Below, one piece after another: positions 8,642 through 16,272 of a DNA stretch of 64,000 nucleotides. The translations under genes and the position numbers were made by a program. The stretch comes from RPQJ01 sp963744735 (GTDB lineage Bacteria; Pseudomonadota; Gammaproteobacteria; Steroidobacterales; Steroidobacteraceae). Positions within the stretch are counted from its first letter, which is position 1; each line of letters opens with the position of its first letter. The stretch is from the NCBI GenBank assembly GCA_963744735.1, contig CAVUVH010000012.1:27783-91782 (forward strand), read 5' to 3'. The notes under the pieces were generated by a model that did not search any database, was not told where the DNA came from, and was given only the letters and a program-made list of their open reading frames with translations.

Positions 8642-9037
8642 TCAGCGCAGTTCGAACGCATTGCGGATCCACGTCACCGCCGGCCCCGCGCCAGGCAGGG
8701 TGGGCGGATCGATCGCCACGACGTCGAAACGCACGCGCAGCCGCCGCAGTTCGCGCCGCAGCAGCAGGTGGCGCGCCGCCAGCGAGAACCGCCTCTGCTT
8801 GGCCGGGCCGATGGTCGCGGCGGCACTGCCGAAGTCGCCGCGCGAACGCGAGCGCACTTCAACCAGCACCAGCACGCCCGCCTGCGCATCGAGCATGACC
8901 AGGTCGATCTCGCCCGCGCGACAGCGGTAATTGCGCGTGAGCAGCGCGAGACCTGCGTCCTGCAGCAGGCCGAGCGCAAGCGACTCGGCCGCGTGGCCGA
9001 GCGCCTGGGTGTCGGGCCGGGGTGGGTGCTGGGTCAT
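8642..9037 (-). CDS. YraN/UPF0102 family nuclease-fold protein
   Basis: This is a 131-residue member of the UPF0102 family, which has an Holliday-junction-resolvase-like nuclease fold. The core motif is visible: GHAAESLALGLLQDAGL, NYRCRAGEIDLVMLD and LVLVEVRSRS contain the E...D...ExK-type metal site of this fold (here V-E-V-R). The function is not established. As in other proteobacteria it is encoded directly downstream of lpoA (yraM) on the same strand. Confidence 0.9.
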   Translation of the reverse strand: MTQHPPRPDTQALGHAAESLALGLLQDAGLALLTRNYRCRAGEIDLVMLDAQAGVLVLVEVRSRSRGDFGSAAATIGPAKQRRFSLAARHLLLRRELRRLRVRFDVVAIDPPTLPGAGPAVTWIRNAFELR

Positions 9038-9090
9038 CGGGCGCCGCCTCCGGGCCTGTGCGCGTGGCACGACCCCTGCGCCCTTTGTAC

Positions 9091-11025
9091 TCAGGGCGGG
9101 TCCTGGGTGCCCGCGGGATTCGTGGCCGGAATTTCGCGAATCATCTGCACGCTCGCACCGGCGGGCTGCGGCCGTCCGCCCTCGACGCGCGCGAACTGCA
9201 GTCCGCGTTCGATGCGGCCGTCGGCGCGATTCAGCTCGAGCAGGCCGGTCAGGCCATCGACACCCGCGGCGACGCCGCCGCCACCGAGCTGCTGCGCGAG
9301 GCGAAACGCGTCGTAGCCGAAGGCATACAGCCGCAAGCGGCCACGGCTGCGGCTCGCCCAGTCCGCATGCACCGCGTCCCATAGCTCAGGGGCGCCTTGC
9401 CCGCCGTACAGCAGCCAGGGCATCTCCGGAAACACCAGGCCGTCCATGTCGGACGCTGCGCGCACGCTGGGATCCCAGGCGTCGGACGTCGAGTACAGCG
9501 GCAGGTCGTAGGTCATCTGGAAACGCAGCTGCGGACGGATCGCGCGCGCGGCCGACGGGGTGGCGGCCACGAATACGAACTGTGGCCCCGTGGCCTGCTC
9601 CGCCGCGGCGTTGCGCGCGGGCAGGGGCTGGCCCGGGTTGGCGCTGCGATCCCCGGCGCCGCCGTAGCGGCCAAGCACCGCGCGCAGCGGGCCCGAGAAA
9701 TCCCGTGCTCCAGTGTCATAGAACTGCGTGGCCATGAGCGTGGCCGTGCCGGTCGCCTGCAGTTCGCCGGCAAAGGCATCGTGCAGCCGGTGACCCCACG
9801 CGCTCTCCGGGAACAGGGCGACACCACGTACCAGGCCATCGTCGGCGATGCGCCGTGCGACCGCGCGGGCTTCCTGCTCCGGATCGAGCGCGAACTGGTA
9901 CAGGAATGCAGGCGCCGCGGCGCCCGGCGGGAGACCGGCGTTCAATGCCAGTGTCGGCACCGGAAGTCCTGCCGGTTGCGCCGCCACCAGCGCAAGGATT
10001 TCCTCCTTGGTCAGCGGTCCCACGACGATACCGGCGCCCGCCGCGAGCGCGCGCTGGTAGGCCGCCGCGACCCCCTGCGCCGCGGTGTCGTACAGCACCA
10101 CCCTGGGCCGCGCTGCGGCGGCCGACGAGGCAAACCATGCGGCCGTGAAGCCGTCACGCACGGCCTGGCCCGCCGCCTGCTGCCGGCCCGTCAGTGGCAG
10201 CAGCAGCGCCATGTCCCTGGATGCGGCACCGGGCGCTGGCAGGCTGCCGGCGTTGTGCAGGGTGCTGCCGCCGGGCAGGAAAGCCAGGCCGGGATGACCA
10301 GGGTGGCGCGCGGCCCAGTCCGCGATCGCCGGCGACGCCGCGCTGGTTTCGGCGGCGGCGACCAGTGCAGGCAGTTCCAGCCAGCCACGTTCCTGTTCCG
10401 ACACGCCCGCCAGCGAGTCCACGGCGCGCGGCGGGTGCAGGCGCAGCTGCTCGAACAGGCGGCGATCGTTCGCGGCCCGGTCCTCGGGCGATGCCAGCAG
10501 TCCCGCCCGCTCCTCGAAGGTCCGCACGCCTGCCAGCGCCTCACCGGCGGCGATCTCCGCCTGTCCCCGCAGGTCGAGCAGCGCAGCAGCCGCGTCCGGC
10601 GCAATCGGTGAGGGCAGGGGCCGCAGCATGGCGGCCGCGCGCGCCGCATCGCCCCGGGCCAGCGCCGTGCCAGCCTCCACTTCGAGCAGCAAGCCGCGCT
10701 CTTCCGCGGAGCGCGCGCGCGGCCGTGCCTTGGCCAGCAGTCGCTCGGCGTCCGTGAGCGCACCGCCACGCAGGTATTCGCGCGCGGCCAGCAGCGCCGT
10801 CTGTGCATCCCAGTTCATGAATCCGCGGCGCGCAAGCTGCTCGTACTGTGCGGCCGCCTCGAGGTGACGGCCGGCGTTGGCGGTCGCCTCGGCCCGGGCG
10901 AGCGTCCGATCGTCCCGGTCCTGCGCGCCCGCCGCCGGCGCTGCGACGGCGAGCCACGCGCAGGCGAGCGCCAGCAGCCAGCGGCGCGAGTGAACTTGCC
11001 CACGGCGAAGCGAAACGTGCAGCAT
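9091..11025 (-). CDS. lpoA: Penicillin-binding protein activator LpoA/YraM family
   Basis: This 644-residue envelope protein matches the LppC/LpoA family, whose E. coli member activates PBP1A from the outer membrane. The N-terminal half is alpha-helical and TPR-like (ARAEATANAGRHLEAAAQYEQLA). The C-terminal half looks like a periplasmic-binding-protein fold (DMALLLPLTGRQQAAGQAVRDG, GAGIVVGPLTKEEILAL, FPESAWGHRLHDAFAGEL). The signal segment contains LALAC, a poor lipobox, and also a possible AGA-Q cleavage site, so lipidation is uncertain. The ATG lies in a GCATGC that is shared, divergently, with an in-frame ATG upstream of rsmI. Confidence 0.87.
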   Translation of the reverse strand: MLHVSLRRGQVHSRRWLLALACAWLAVAAPAAGAQDRDDRTLARAEATANAGRHLEAAAQYEQLARRGFMNWDAQTALLAAREYLRGGALTDAERLLAKARPRARSAEERGLLLEVEAGTALARGDAARAAAMLRPLPSPIAPDAAAALLDLRGQAEIAAGEALAGVRTFEERAGLLASPEDRAANDRRLFEQLRLHPPRAVDSLAGVSEQERGWLELPALVAAAETSAASPAIADWAARHPGHPGLAFLPGGSTLHNAGSLPAPGAASRDMALLLPLTGRQQAAGQAVRDGFTAAWFASSAAAARPRVVLYDTAAQGVAAAYQRALAAGAGIVVGPLTKEEILALVAAQPAGLPVPTLALNAGLPPGAAAPAFLYQFALDPEQEARAVARRIADDGLVRGVALFPESAWGHRLHDAFAGELQATGTATLMATQFYDTGARDFSGPLRAVLGRYGGAGDRSANPGQPLPARNAAAEQATGPQFVFVAATPSAARAIRPQLRFQMTYDLPLYSTSDAWDPSVRAASDMDGLVFPEMPWLLYGGQGAPELWDAVHADWASRSRGRLRLYAFGYDAFRLAQQLGGGGVAAGVDGLTGLLELNRADGRIERGLQFARVEGGRPQPAGASVQMIREIPATNPAGTQDPP

Positions 11026-11050
11026 GCGAAATTCCTGGGCGGAGGCGTGC

Positions 11051-11953
11051 GTGAACGACAACAGGGCGGATTCTACGGGGCGGCCGGGGGCCGGCACACT
11101 GTTCGTCGTCGCGACCCCGATCGGCAACCTGCAGGACCTGAGCCCGCGCGCGGCGGCGTGGTTGCGCGACGCCGACCTGCTGCTGGCCGAGGACACCCGC
11201 CACACGCGCACGCTGCTCGAGGCCTGCGGCATCGCGCGCACCGCCGGCACGCTGGAGTCGCTGCACGAGCACAACGAGCGCGAGCGCGTGCCCGTGCTGG
11301 TCGAGCGGCTGCGGGGCGGCGCCAGCATCGCCCTGGTGACCGACGCCGGCACGCCGCTGCTGAGCGATCCGGGATCGCTGCTGGTCGCGGCCGCGGCGCG
11401 TGCCGGCATTGCAGTCGTCGCGGTGCCGGGCCCCTGCGCGGCGATCGCTGCACTGTCGATCGCGGGCCTGCCGACCGAACGCTTCGCGTTCGAGGGCTTC
11501 CTGCCGGCCAAGGCGGTGGCGCGGCGTGAAGCCCTGCAGCGCCTGGCGCAGGAGTCGCGCACGCTGGTGTTCTACGAGGCGCCGCACCGGCTGGCGGCGA
11601 CGCTCGCCGATCTCGCGGCCGTGCTGGGCGCCGCGCGGCCTGCCAGCATCGCGCGCGAACTGACCAAGCGATTCGAGCAGGTGTACCGCGGCACGCTGGG
11701 CGAACTCGCGGCGCGCAGCCTCGACGATGCCAACATGTCGCGCGGCGAACTGGTGCTGGTCGTGGGCGGCGCGCCGGCCGAGTCGGACGCCGCGGCGGAA
11801 TCGCGCGCGGCCCTGCACACGCTGGAGCTGCTGCTGCAGGAATTGCCGGTGTCGCAGGCGGCGCGCCTCGCCGCGCAGCTCACCGGCCGCAGCCGCAAGG
11901 AACTGTACGAGCACGCGCTGCAGCTGCAGCAGGGGCCTGCAGATAGGGGCTAG
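11051..11953 (+). CDS. rsmI: 16S rRNA (cytidine-1402-2'-O)-methyltransferase RsmI
   Basis: RsmI methylates the 2'-O of C1402 in 16S rRNA. The tetrapyrrole-methylase fold is clear: GTLFVVATPIGNLQDLSPRA at the N-terminus, the AEDTRHTRTLL and VTDAGTPLLSDPG motifs, PGPCAAIAALSIAGLP, and YEAPHRL. I prefer the GTG at 11051 (300 aa). An ATG at 11024 would overlap the divergent lpoA start codon. The rsmI-yraN/lpoA divergent arrangement is widely conserved. The stop TAG and the final residues ADRG lie in the adjoining repeat element. Confidence 0.95.
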   Translation: MNDNRADSTGRPGAGTLFVVATPIGNLQDLSPRAAAWLRDADLLLAEDTRHTRTLLEACGIARTAGTLESLHEHNERERVPVLVERLRGGASIALVTDAGTPLLSDPGSLLVAAAARAGIAVVAVPGPCAAIAALSIAGLPTERFAFEGFLPAKAVARREALQRLAQESRTLVFYEAPHRLAATLADLAAVLGAARPASIARELTKRFEQVYRGTLGELAARSLDDANMSRGELVLVVGGAPAESDAAAESRAALHTLELLLQELPVSQAARLAAQLTGRSRKELYEHALQLQQGPADRG

Positions 11954-12042
11954 GGGCTAGGGGTAGGGGTTAGTCGGAGGAGCCACTACAGCGTTCCGTT
12001 CAACTGCACCTCCGACTAACCCCTAGCCCCTAGCCCCTATCC
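11942..12042. repeat. GGGGNTA inverted-repeat element, copy 2
   Basis: The left arm (11942-11980) has GGGGCTA, GGGGCTA, GGGGTA and GGGGTTA units followed by GTCGGAGG. The right arm (12009-12042) is its reverse complement. The centre (11981-12008) is 28 nt, the same length as in copy 1, shares the terminal CTGCA and is otherwise diverged, so the two copies are related elements. It contributes the rsmI stop codon and ends 2 bases before the rnpB -10 box. Confidence 0.93.
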
Positions 12043-12044
12043 TC

Positions 12045-12050
12045 TATACT
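12045..12050 (+). promoter_or_regulatory. Candidate -10 box for rnpB
   Basis: TATACT ends four bases before the predicted first base of the RNase P RNA. The upstream -35 space is filled by the right arm of the repeat, with no TTGACA match. The close spacing to the RNA 5' end supports a real promoter. Confidence 0.5.
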
Positions 12051-12054
12051 TCCC

Positions 12055-12430
12055 GTGGGAGTCGGCCAGGCAACCGCTGCGTTTAACGACGTGGAGGAAA
12101 GTCCGGGCTCCACAGGGCAAGGTGCCAGGTAACGCCTGGGGGGCGCGAGCCCACGGAAAGTGCAACAGAAAGCAAACCGCCCAAGCATTGCAGCAATGCA
12201 GTGACGGCAAGGGTGAAACGGTGCGGTAAGAGCGCACCGCGCCGGTGGCAACATTCGGCGGCACGGCAAACCCCACCTGGAGCAAGACCAAATAGGGAAG
12301 CACGCGGGCCTTCGGGCCCGTTCCTGCGGCTCGCAGGGGCTTCCGGGTAGGTCGCTTGAGGCGCACGGTGACGTGCGTCCCAGATGGATGGTTGTCCACG
12401 ACAGAACCCGGCTTATCGGCCGACTCCCAC
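12055..12430 (+). ncRNA. rnpB: RNase P RNA, bacterial class A
   Basis: This is the catalytic RNA that removes tRNA 5' leaders. The 5' end (12055-12067) pairs perfectly over 13 bases with the 3' end (12418-12430) to form helix P1. Universally conserved CR-I sequence GAGGAAAGTCCGGGCTCC follows near 12092, and the later GAAAGTGCAACAGAAAGCAAACCGCC-type segment and the 3' ACAGAACCCGGCTTA-type segment are recognisable in short pieces (CAGAAAGCAAACC; GAACCCGGCTTATC). A T5 run follows P1 directly and could end transcription. Confidence 0.96.
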
Positions 12431-12764
12431 CTTTTTCACCCGGTATCGGCCCACTCGGGGCCGCCTGACCCACTTCATCCCACCGGTGTGCGCATCCGCG
12501 TCCGCCGTTCCGTGGCCTCGTTGGGCACGAATCTCCCACAAAATCCGATTCGCCGCCGCGGTCCGGTCCGGCGCAACCGGCGCACTCTGGCGGCCGCGCA
12601 ACGCCGCCGGGGCCTTTTTCCCCAGCGCTCTAGCTCGTGACGGCTGAATCAACAATATTGGCTAAGTGCATGATTGTTGTAGAAAAGCCAAACCCATGGT
12701 CGCCCACCTGGACCGGCTCCGGGCTAAGTCACTGTCCCAGCTAGGAAATTTTTGTTGCGAACCG
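12431..12764. other. Non-coding region between rnpB and the mraZ promoter
   Basis: No credible protein frame or RNA gene was found here. Immediately after rnpB there is a T5 run (12432-12436). A second T5 run near 12614 follows a GC-rich segment and could be part of a terminator. An AT-rich patch contains a 7-bp stem, CAACAAT and ATTGTTG, at 12650-12679 with a 16-base loop; its role is unknown. Confidence 0.5.
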
Positions 12765-12794
12765 TTGACGCTGGCCGCACCCGGACCCTATAGT
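12765..12794 (+). promoter_or_regulatory. Sigma-70-type promoter of the dcw cluster
   Basis: TTGACG (12765-12770) and TATAGT (12789-12794) are separated by 18 bases and lie about 60 bases upstream of mraZ. Both hexamers are close to consensus, and the -10 box abuts the MraZ repeat array, so operator occupancy would block polymerase. Confidence 0.7.
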
Positions 12795-12827
12795 GGCGGC
12801 GAGTGGGAAAAAGTGGGATGAAATGGG
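12794..12827 (+). promoter_or_regulatory. MraZ operator repeats
   Basis: TGGG tetramers occur at 12804, 12814 and 12824, exactly 10 bases apart, with a degenerate TGGC at 12794 in the same register. Established work on E. coli MraZ describes binding to TGGGN repeats separated by 5 nt upstream of mraZ. The match in sequence, spacing and position makes autorepression of the dcw promoter likely. Confidence 0.8.
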
Positions 12828-12851
12828 CTGCCGGCCCAAACGACGCCTGAA

Positions 12852-13307
12852 ATGTTTCGCGGAGCCAACAAAGTCACCCTCGATGCCAAAGGCCGCGTGG
12901 CCATGCCCGCGCGGTACCGGGACACGCTCGTCGAGCGCAGCGAGGGGCGGCTGGTGGCCACGGTGGACCGTGCCGACAAGTGCCTGCTGATCTACCCCCT
13001 GCCGGACTGGGAGGAGATCGAACGCAAGCTGATGCGACTGCCGACCCTGAACCCTCAGGCACGGCGACTGCAGCGGTTGATGGTGGGGCACGCCACGGAC
13101 CTCGAACTGGACTCGCACGGTCGCGTGCTGGTGCCGCCGAAACTGCGCGAGTACGCAAACCTTTCGCGCCAGGCGATGTTGATCGGGCAGGGCAGCCGTT
13201 TCGAGCTGTGGGACGAGCAGCACTGGAACGAGCGACGCGACGCGTGGCTGCAGGCGGGTGACGAGCCGGGCGACTTGCCGGCCGAACTCGAACAGCTGTC
13301 GCTGTAG
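12852..13307 (+). CDS. mraZ: Transcriptional regulator MraZ
   Basis: MraZ is an AbrB-like, ring-forming DNA-binding repressor of the dcw cluster (151 aa). Its two tandem swapped-hairpin repeats are visible: N-terminal VTLDAKGRVAMPARYRD and C-terminal LELDSHGRVLVPPKLREY, each with the DxxGRxxxP signature. MFRGANKV is a typical MraZ start. It is the first gene of the division cluster and probably controls its own promoter through the TGGG repeats upstream. Confidence 0.97.
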   Translation: MFRGANKVTLDAKGRVAMPARYRDTLVERSEGRLVATVDRADKCLLIYPLPDWEEIERKLMRLPTLNPQARRLQRLMVGHATDLELDSHGRVLVPPKLREYANLSRQAMLIGQGSRFELWDEQHWNERRDAWLQAGDEPGDLPAELEQLSL

Positions 13308-13318
13308 GCGCGGGCGCG

Positions 13319-14248
13319 TTGACAGCGCACACGCCGGTACTTCTCGACGAGGTGCTGGCCGGGCTCGCCGTGCAGGCCGACGGTCGCTATTGCGATGCGA
13401 CGTTCGGCCGCGGCGGGCACACCACGGCGATCCTGGCCCGGCTCGGTCCGCAGGGGCGCGTCTGCGCCATCGATCGTGATCCCGACGCCATCGCGGCGGG
13501 GCGCGAGCGCTTTGCGGACGAGCCGCGTCTCACGCTGGTTCGGGGGTCGTTCGGCCGGCTTGCAGAGCGGGTCCGGGCGGCTGGTTGGGAAGGGGAGTTG
13601 CAAGGCGTGCTGCTGGACCTCGGGGTCTCGTCGCCACAGCTCGACGAAGCCAGGCGGGGCTTCAGTTTCATGCAGGACGGTCCGCTCGATATGCGCATGG
13701 ACAACGAGTCCGGAATGAGCGCCGCGCAATGGCTTGCGCGCGCGACCGAGCGGGAGATTGCAGACGTGCTGTTCAGGCTCGGTGAGGAAAAATTCTCGCG
13801 TCGCATCGCGCGCGCCATCGTGGCGAGCCGCGCGCTGGCGCCGATCGTGACGACGCGGCAGCTGGCCGACACCGTCGCCGCCGCCGTGCCGACCCGCGAG
13901 CCGGGCAAGCACCCGGCGACCCGCACGTTCCAGGCGATCCGCATCCACGTCAACCGCGAGCTCGAGGAAGTCGAGTCCGCGCTGCCGCAGGCGGTGAACC
14001 TGCTGGCCCCGGGCGGTCGGCTCTGCGTCATCAGCTTCCATTCGCTCGAGGACCGGCTGGTCAAGCGCTTCATGCGGCGCGAGGCCCAGGGCGATCCCGT
14101 GTATGCGGGCCTGCCGGACATTCCGCCGCAGGCGCGGCCGCGGTTGCGGCTGGTCGGTGGCGCCGTGATGCCGGACGCCGTGGAAGTGGCCGCCAATCCG
14201 CGCGCGCGCAGCGCGGTGCTGCGCGTCGCCGAAAGGATCGCGGCATGA
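13319..14248 (+). CDS. rsmH: 16S rRNA (cytosine-1402-N4)-methyltransferase RsmH
   Basis: RsmH (MraW) N4-methylates C1402 of 16S rRNA, the same nucleotide modified by RsmI encoded 2 kb upstream. The SAM-binding motif is DATFGRGGHTTAIL, followed by VCAIDRDPDAI, LLDLGVSSPQLDEARRGFSF and the C-terminal VISFHSLEDRLVKRFM. The start is a TTG at 13319 giving HTPVLLDEVL in the expected place; no nearby ATG fits. Length 309 aa is normal. It overlaps ftsL by four bases. Confidence 0.97.
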   Translation: MTAHTPVLLDEVLAGLAVQADGRYCDATFGRGGHTTAILARLGPQGRVCAIDRDPDAIAAGRERFADEPRLTLVRGSFGRLAERVRAAGWEGELQGVLLDLGVSSPQLDEARRGFSFMQDGPLDMRMDNESGMSAAQWLARATEREIADVLFRLGEEKFSRRIARAIVASRALAPIVTTRQLADTVAAAVPTREPGKHPATRTFQAIRIHVNRELEEVESALPQAVNLLAPGGRLCVISFHSLEDRLVKRFMRREAQGDPVYAGLPDIPPQARPRLRLVGGAVMPDAVEVAANPRARSAVLRVAERIAA

Positions 14249-14520
14249 GCCAGGCACGCTGGCGGCTGCTGGTGGCGGTGTTGTGGGTGGCCGTGCTCGC
14301 GTCCGCGCTCGGTGTCGTCCACGGCAAGCAGGAAGCGCGCAACCGCTTCAGCGACCTGCAGAAACTGACCGCGCAGCGCGACGACCTCGACATCGAGTGG
14401 GGCCAGCTGCAGCTCGAGCAGAGCACCTGGGCCACGCACGGGCGCGTCGAGCGCGTGGCGCACGACGACCTCGGCATGGTCACGCCGAAAGCCTCGGAAC
14501 TGCGCATCGTGCAGCCATGA
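14245..14520 (+). CDS. ftsL: Cell division protein FtsL
   Basis: FtsL is a 91-residue bitopic protein that joins FtsB and FtsQ in the divisome. A short cytoplasmic start is followed by one membrane helix (LLVAVLWVAVLASALGVVHG, about residues 8-27) and a periplasmic coiled coil (EARNRFSDLQKLTAQRDDLD). The C-terminal VERVAHDDLGMVTP matches the family. Identification rests on this topology and on the position between rsmH and ftsI, with ATGA overlaps on both sides. Confidence 0.93.
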   Translation: MSQARWRLLVAVLWVAVLASALGVVHGKQEARNRFSDLQKLTAQRDDLDIEWGQLQLEQSTWATHGRVERVAHDDLGMVTPKASELRIVQP

Positions 14521-16265
14521 AGCACGGTTCGACCTTCAGCGACCGTCACCGCCGCGATGCCGAACCCTCGGTGGTGGGCGGCTGGCGCCTCTGGCTGGTG
14601 GGCGGATTGCTGGCGCTCGGCGGTGTCGCGCTGCTGGCCCGCTCCATCTACCTGCAGGTGATCGACCAGGACTTCCTGGCGCGCCAGGGCGACGCGCGCA
14701 TCCTGCGCGAGGTGAAGCTGTCCGCCAACCGCGGCATGGTGCTCGACCGCAACGGCGAGCCGCTCGCGGTCAGCACGCCGGTCGACACGGTCTGGGCCGA
14801 CCCGCGCAAGCTGGCGCAGCAGCCGCAGGATTTCGCCAGGCTCGCCAAGGCGCTCGACCGCGACAAGCAGTGGCTCGCGCGGCGCGTGACCAGCAACCTC
14901 GACCGCGAATTCGTCTACCTGGTGCGCCACATGCGCCCGGCCGACGCCGCCAAGGTCAAGGCGCTCGGAATTCCGGGCGTCGACACCCTGCGTGAATACC
15001 GCCGCTACTACCCGCATGGCGAAGTGACCGGACACCTGCTCGGCTTCACCAACGTCGACGACGTGGGCCAGGAAGGCCTCGAGCTCTCGTTCGACCAGTG
15101 GCTGGGCGGCCAGCCCGGAGCCAAGCGCGTCATGCGCGACCGCGAAGGCCGCACGATCGAGGACATCGAGCGGATCAAGGCGCCGCGTCCCGGGCAGGAC
15201 CTGCGCACCAGCATCGACCTGCGCGTGCAGTACCTCGCCTACCGCGCGCTGAAGCAGGCCGTGGTCGAGAACAACGCCCACGGCGGGTCCGTCGTCGTGC
15301 TCGACATCGAGACCGGCGAAGTGCTGGCGATGGTCAACCAGCCTGCGTTCAACCCGAACGACCGCGAGCAGTACATGGCCTCGCGCTATCGCAACCGCGC
15401 GACCAACGACTTCTTCGAGCCGGGCTCCAGCATCAAGCCGTTCGTGGTCGCCGCCGGCATGAAGACCGGCCGGTTCCATTCGGACACCCTGGTCGAGACC
15501 GGCCCGGGCACCCTGCGGGTCGGCATCAAGACGGTCAAGGACAAGCACAACCTCGGCACCATCGACGTGCGCACCGTGCTCGAGAAGTCGAGCAACGTCG
15601 GCGTCGTCAAGATCGCGCTGACGCTGAAGCCGCAGGAAATGTGGACGACGCTGCACGACCTCGGCTTCGGCGCGGTGACCGGCTCGGGCTTCCCCGGCGA
15701 ATCGGCCGGCATCCTCACCGGTTACGAGCACTGGCGCTCGATCGGGCAGGCCACGATGTCCTACGGCTACGGCCTGTCGGTCACGCCGCTGCAGCTCGCC
15801 CAGGCCTATGCCGTGCTCGGCGCGGGCGGCGTGCGGCGCCCGGTCAGCCTGCGGCGCGTCGACGTGGCGCCGGAAGGCGAGCCGGTGATGGACGCGGCCG
15901 TCGCGCGCGAACTCGTGCAGATGCTCGAGAGCGTCGTGAGCGAGGCAGGCACCGCGCGGCGCGCGGCGGTCATGGGCTATCGCGTGTCGGGCAAGACCGG
16001 CACCGCGTGGAAGGCCGCCGACGGCGGCTACAACTCGACCAAGTACATGGCGGTGTTCGGCGGCGTCGTGCCGGCGAGCAACCCGCGGCTCGCGGCGATC
16101 GTCGTGGTCGACGAGCCCAGCGCCGGCCGCTTCTACGGCGGCGAAGTCGCGGCGCCGGTTTTCGCGGAAGTCATGTCGGGCGCGCTGCGCCTGCTGGCGA
16201 TTCCGCCCGACGACCTGCAGCGCGTGCCCGCGACGACGCTGGTGCAGGCGCAGGACCCGTGGTGA
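14517..16265 (+). CDS. ftsI: Peptidoglycan D,D-transpeptidase FtsI (PBP3)
   Basis: FtsI is the septal class B penicillin-binding protein that cross-links new peptidoglycan. The 582-residue protein has an N-terminal membrane anchor (about 25-45), a PBP dimer domain (LSANRGMVLDRNGEPLAVSTPV) and a transpeptidase domain with the active-site SxxK in GSSIKP (serine about 304), SSN in KSSNVG and KTGT near residue 493. The ATG at 14517 overlaps the ftsL stop. All catalytic motifs are intact. Confidence 0.97.
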   Translation: MKHGSTFSDRHRRDAEPSVVGGWRLWLVGGLLALGGVALLARSIYLQVIDQDFLARQGDARILREVKLSANRGMVLDRNGEPLAVSTPVDTVWADPRKLAQQPQDFARLAKALDRDKQWLARRVTSNLDREFVYLVRHMRPADAAKVKALGIPGVDTLREYRRYYPHGEVTGHLLGFTNVDDVGQEGLELSFDQWLGGQPGAKRVMRDREGRTIEDIERIKAPRPGQDLRTSIDLRVQYLAYRALKQAVVENNAHGGSVVVLDIETGEVLAMVNQPAFNPNDREQYMASRYRNRATNDFFEPGSSIKPFVVAAGMKTGRFHSDTLVETGPGTLRVGIKTVKDKHNLGTIDVRTVLEKSSNVGVVKIALTLKPQEMWTTLHDLGFGAVTGSGFPGESAGILTGYEHWRSIGQATMSYGYGLSVTPLQLAQAYAVLGAGGVRRPVSLRRVDVAPEGEPVMDAAVARELVQMLESVVSEAGTARRAAVMGYRVSGKTGTAWKAADGGYNSTKYMAVFGGVVPASNPRLAAIVVVDEPSAGRFYGGEVAAPVFAEVMSGALRLLAIPPDDLQRVPATTLVQAQDPW

Positions 16266-16272
16266 GCCGCGC

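Noticed and set aside
12650..12679. Small RNA or riboswitch in the rnpB-mraZ spacer
   Set aside because: Only a 7-bp AT-rich stem is visible, with no conserved riboswitch core and no terminator or promoter pair around it.
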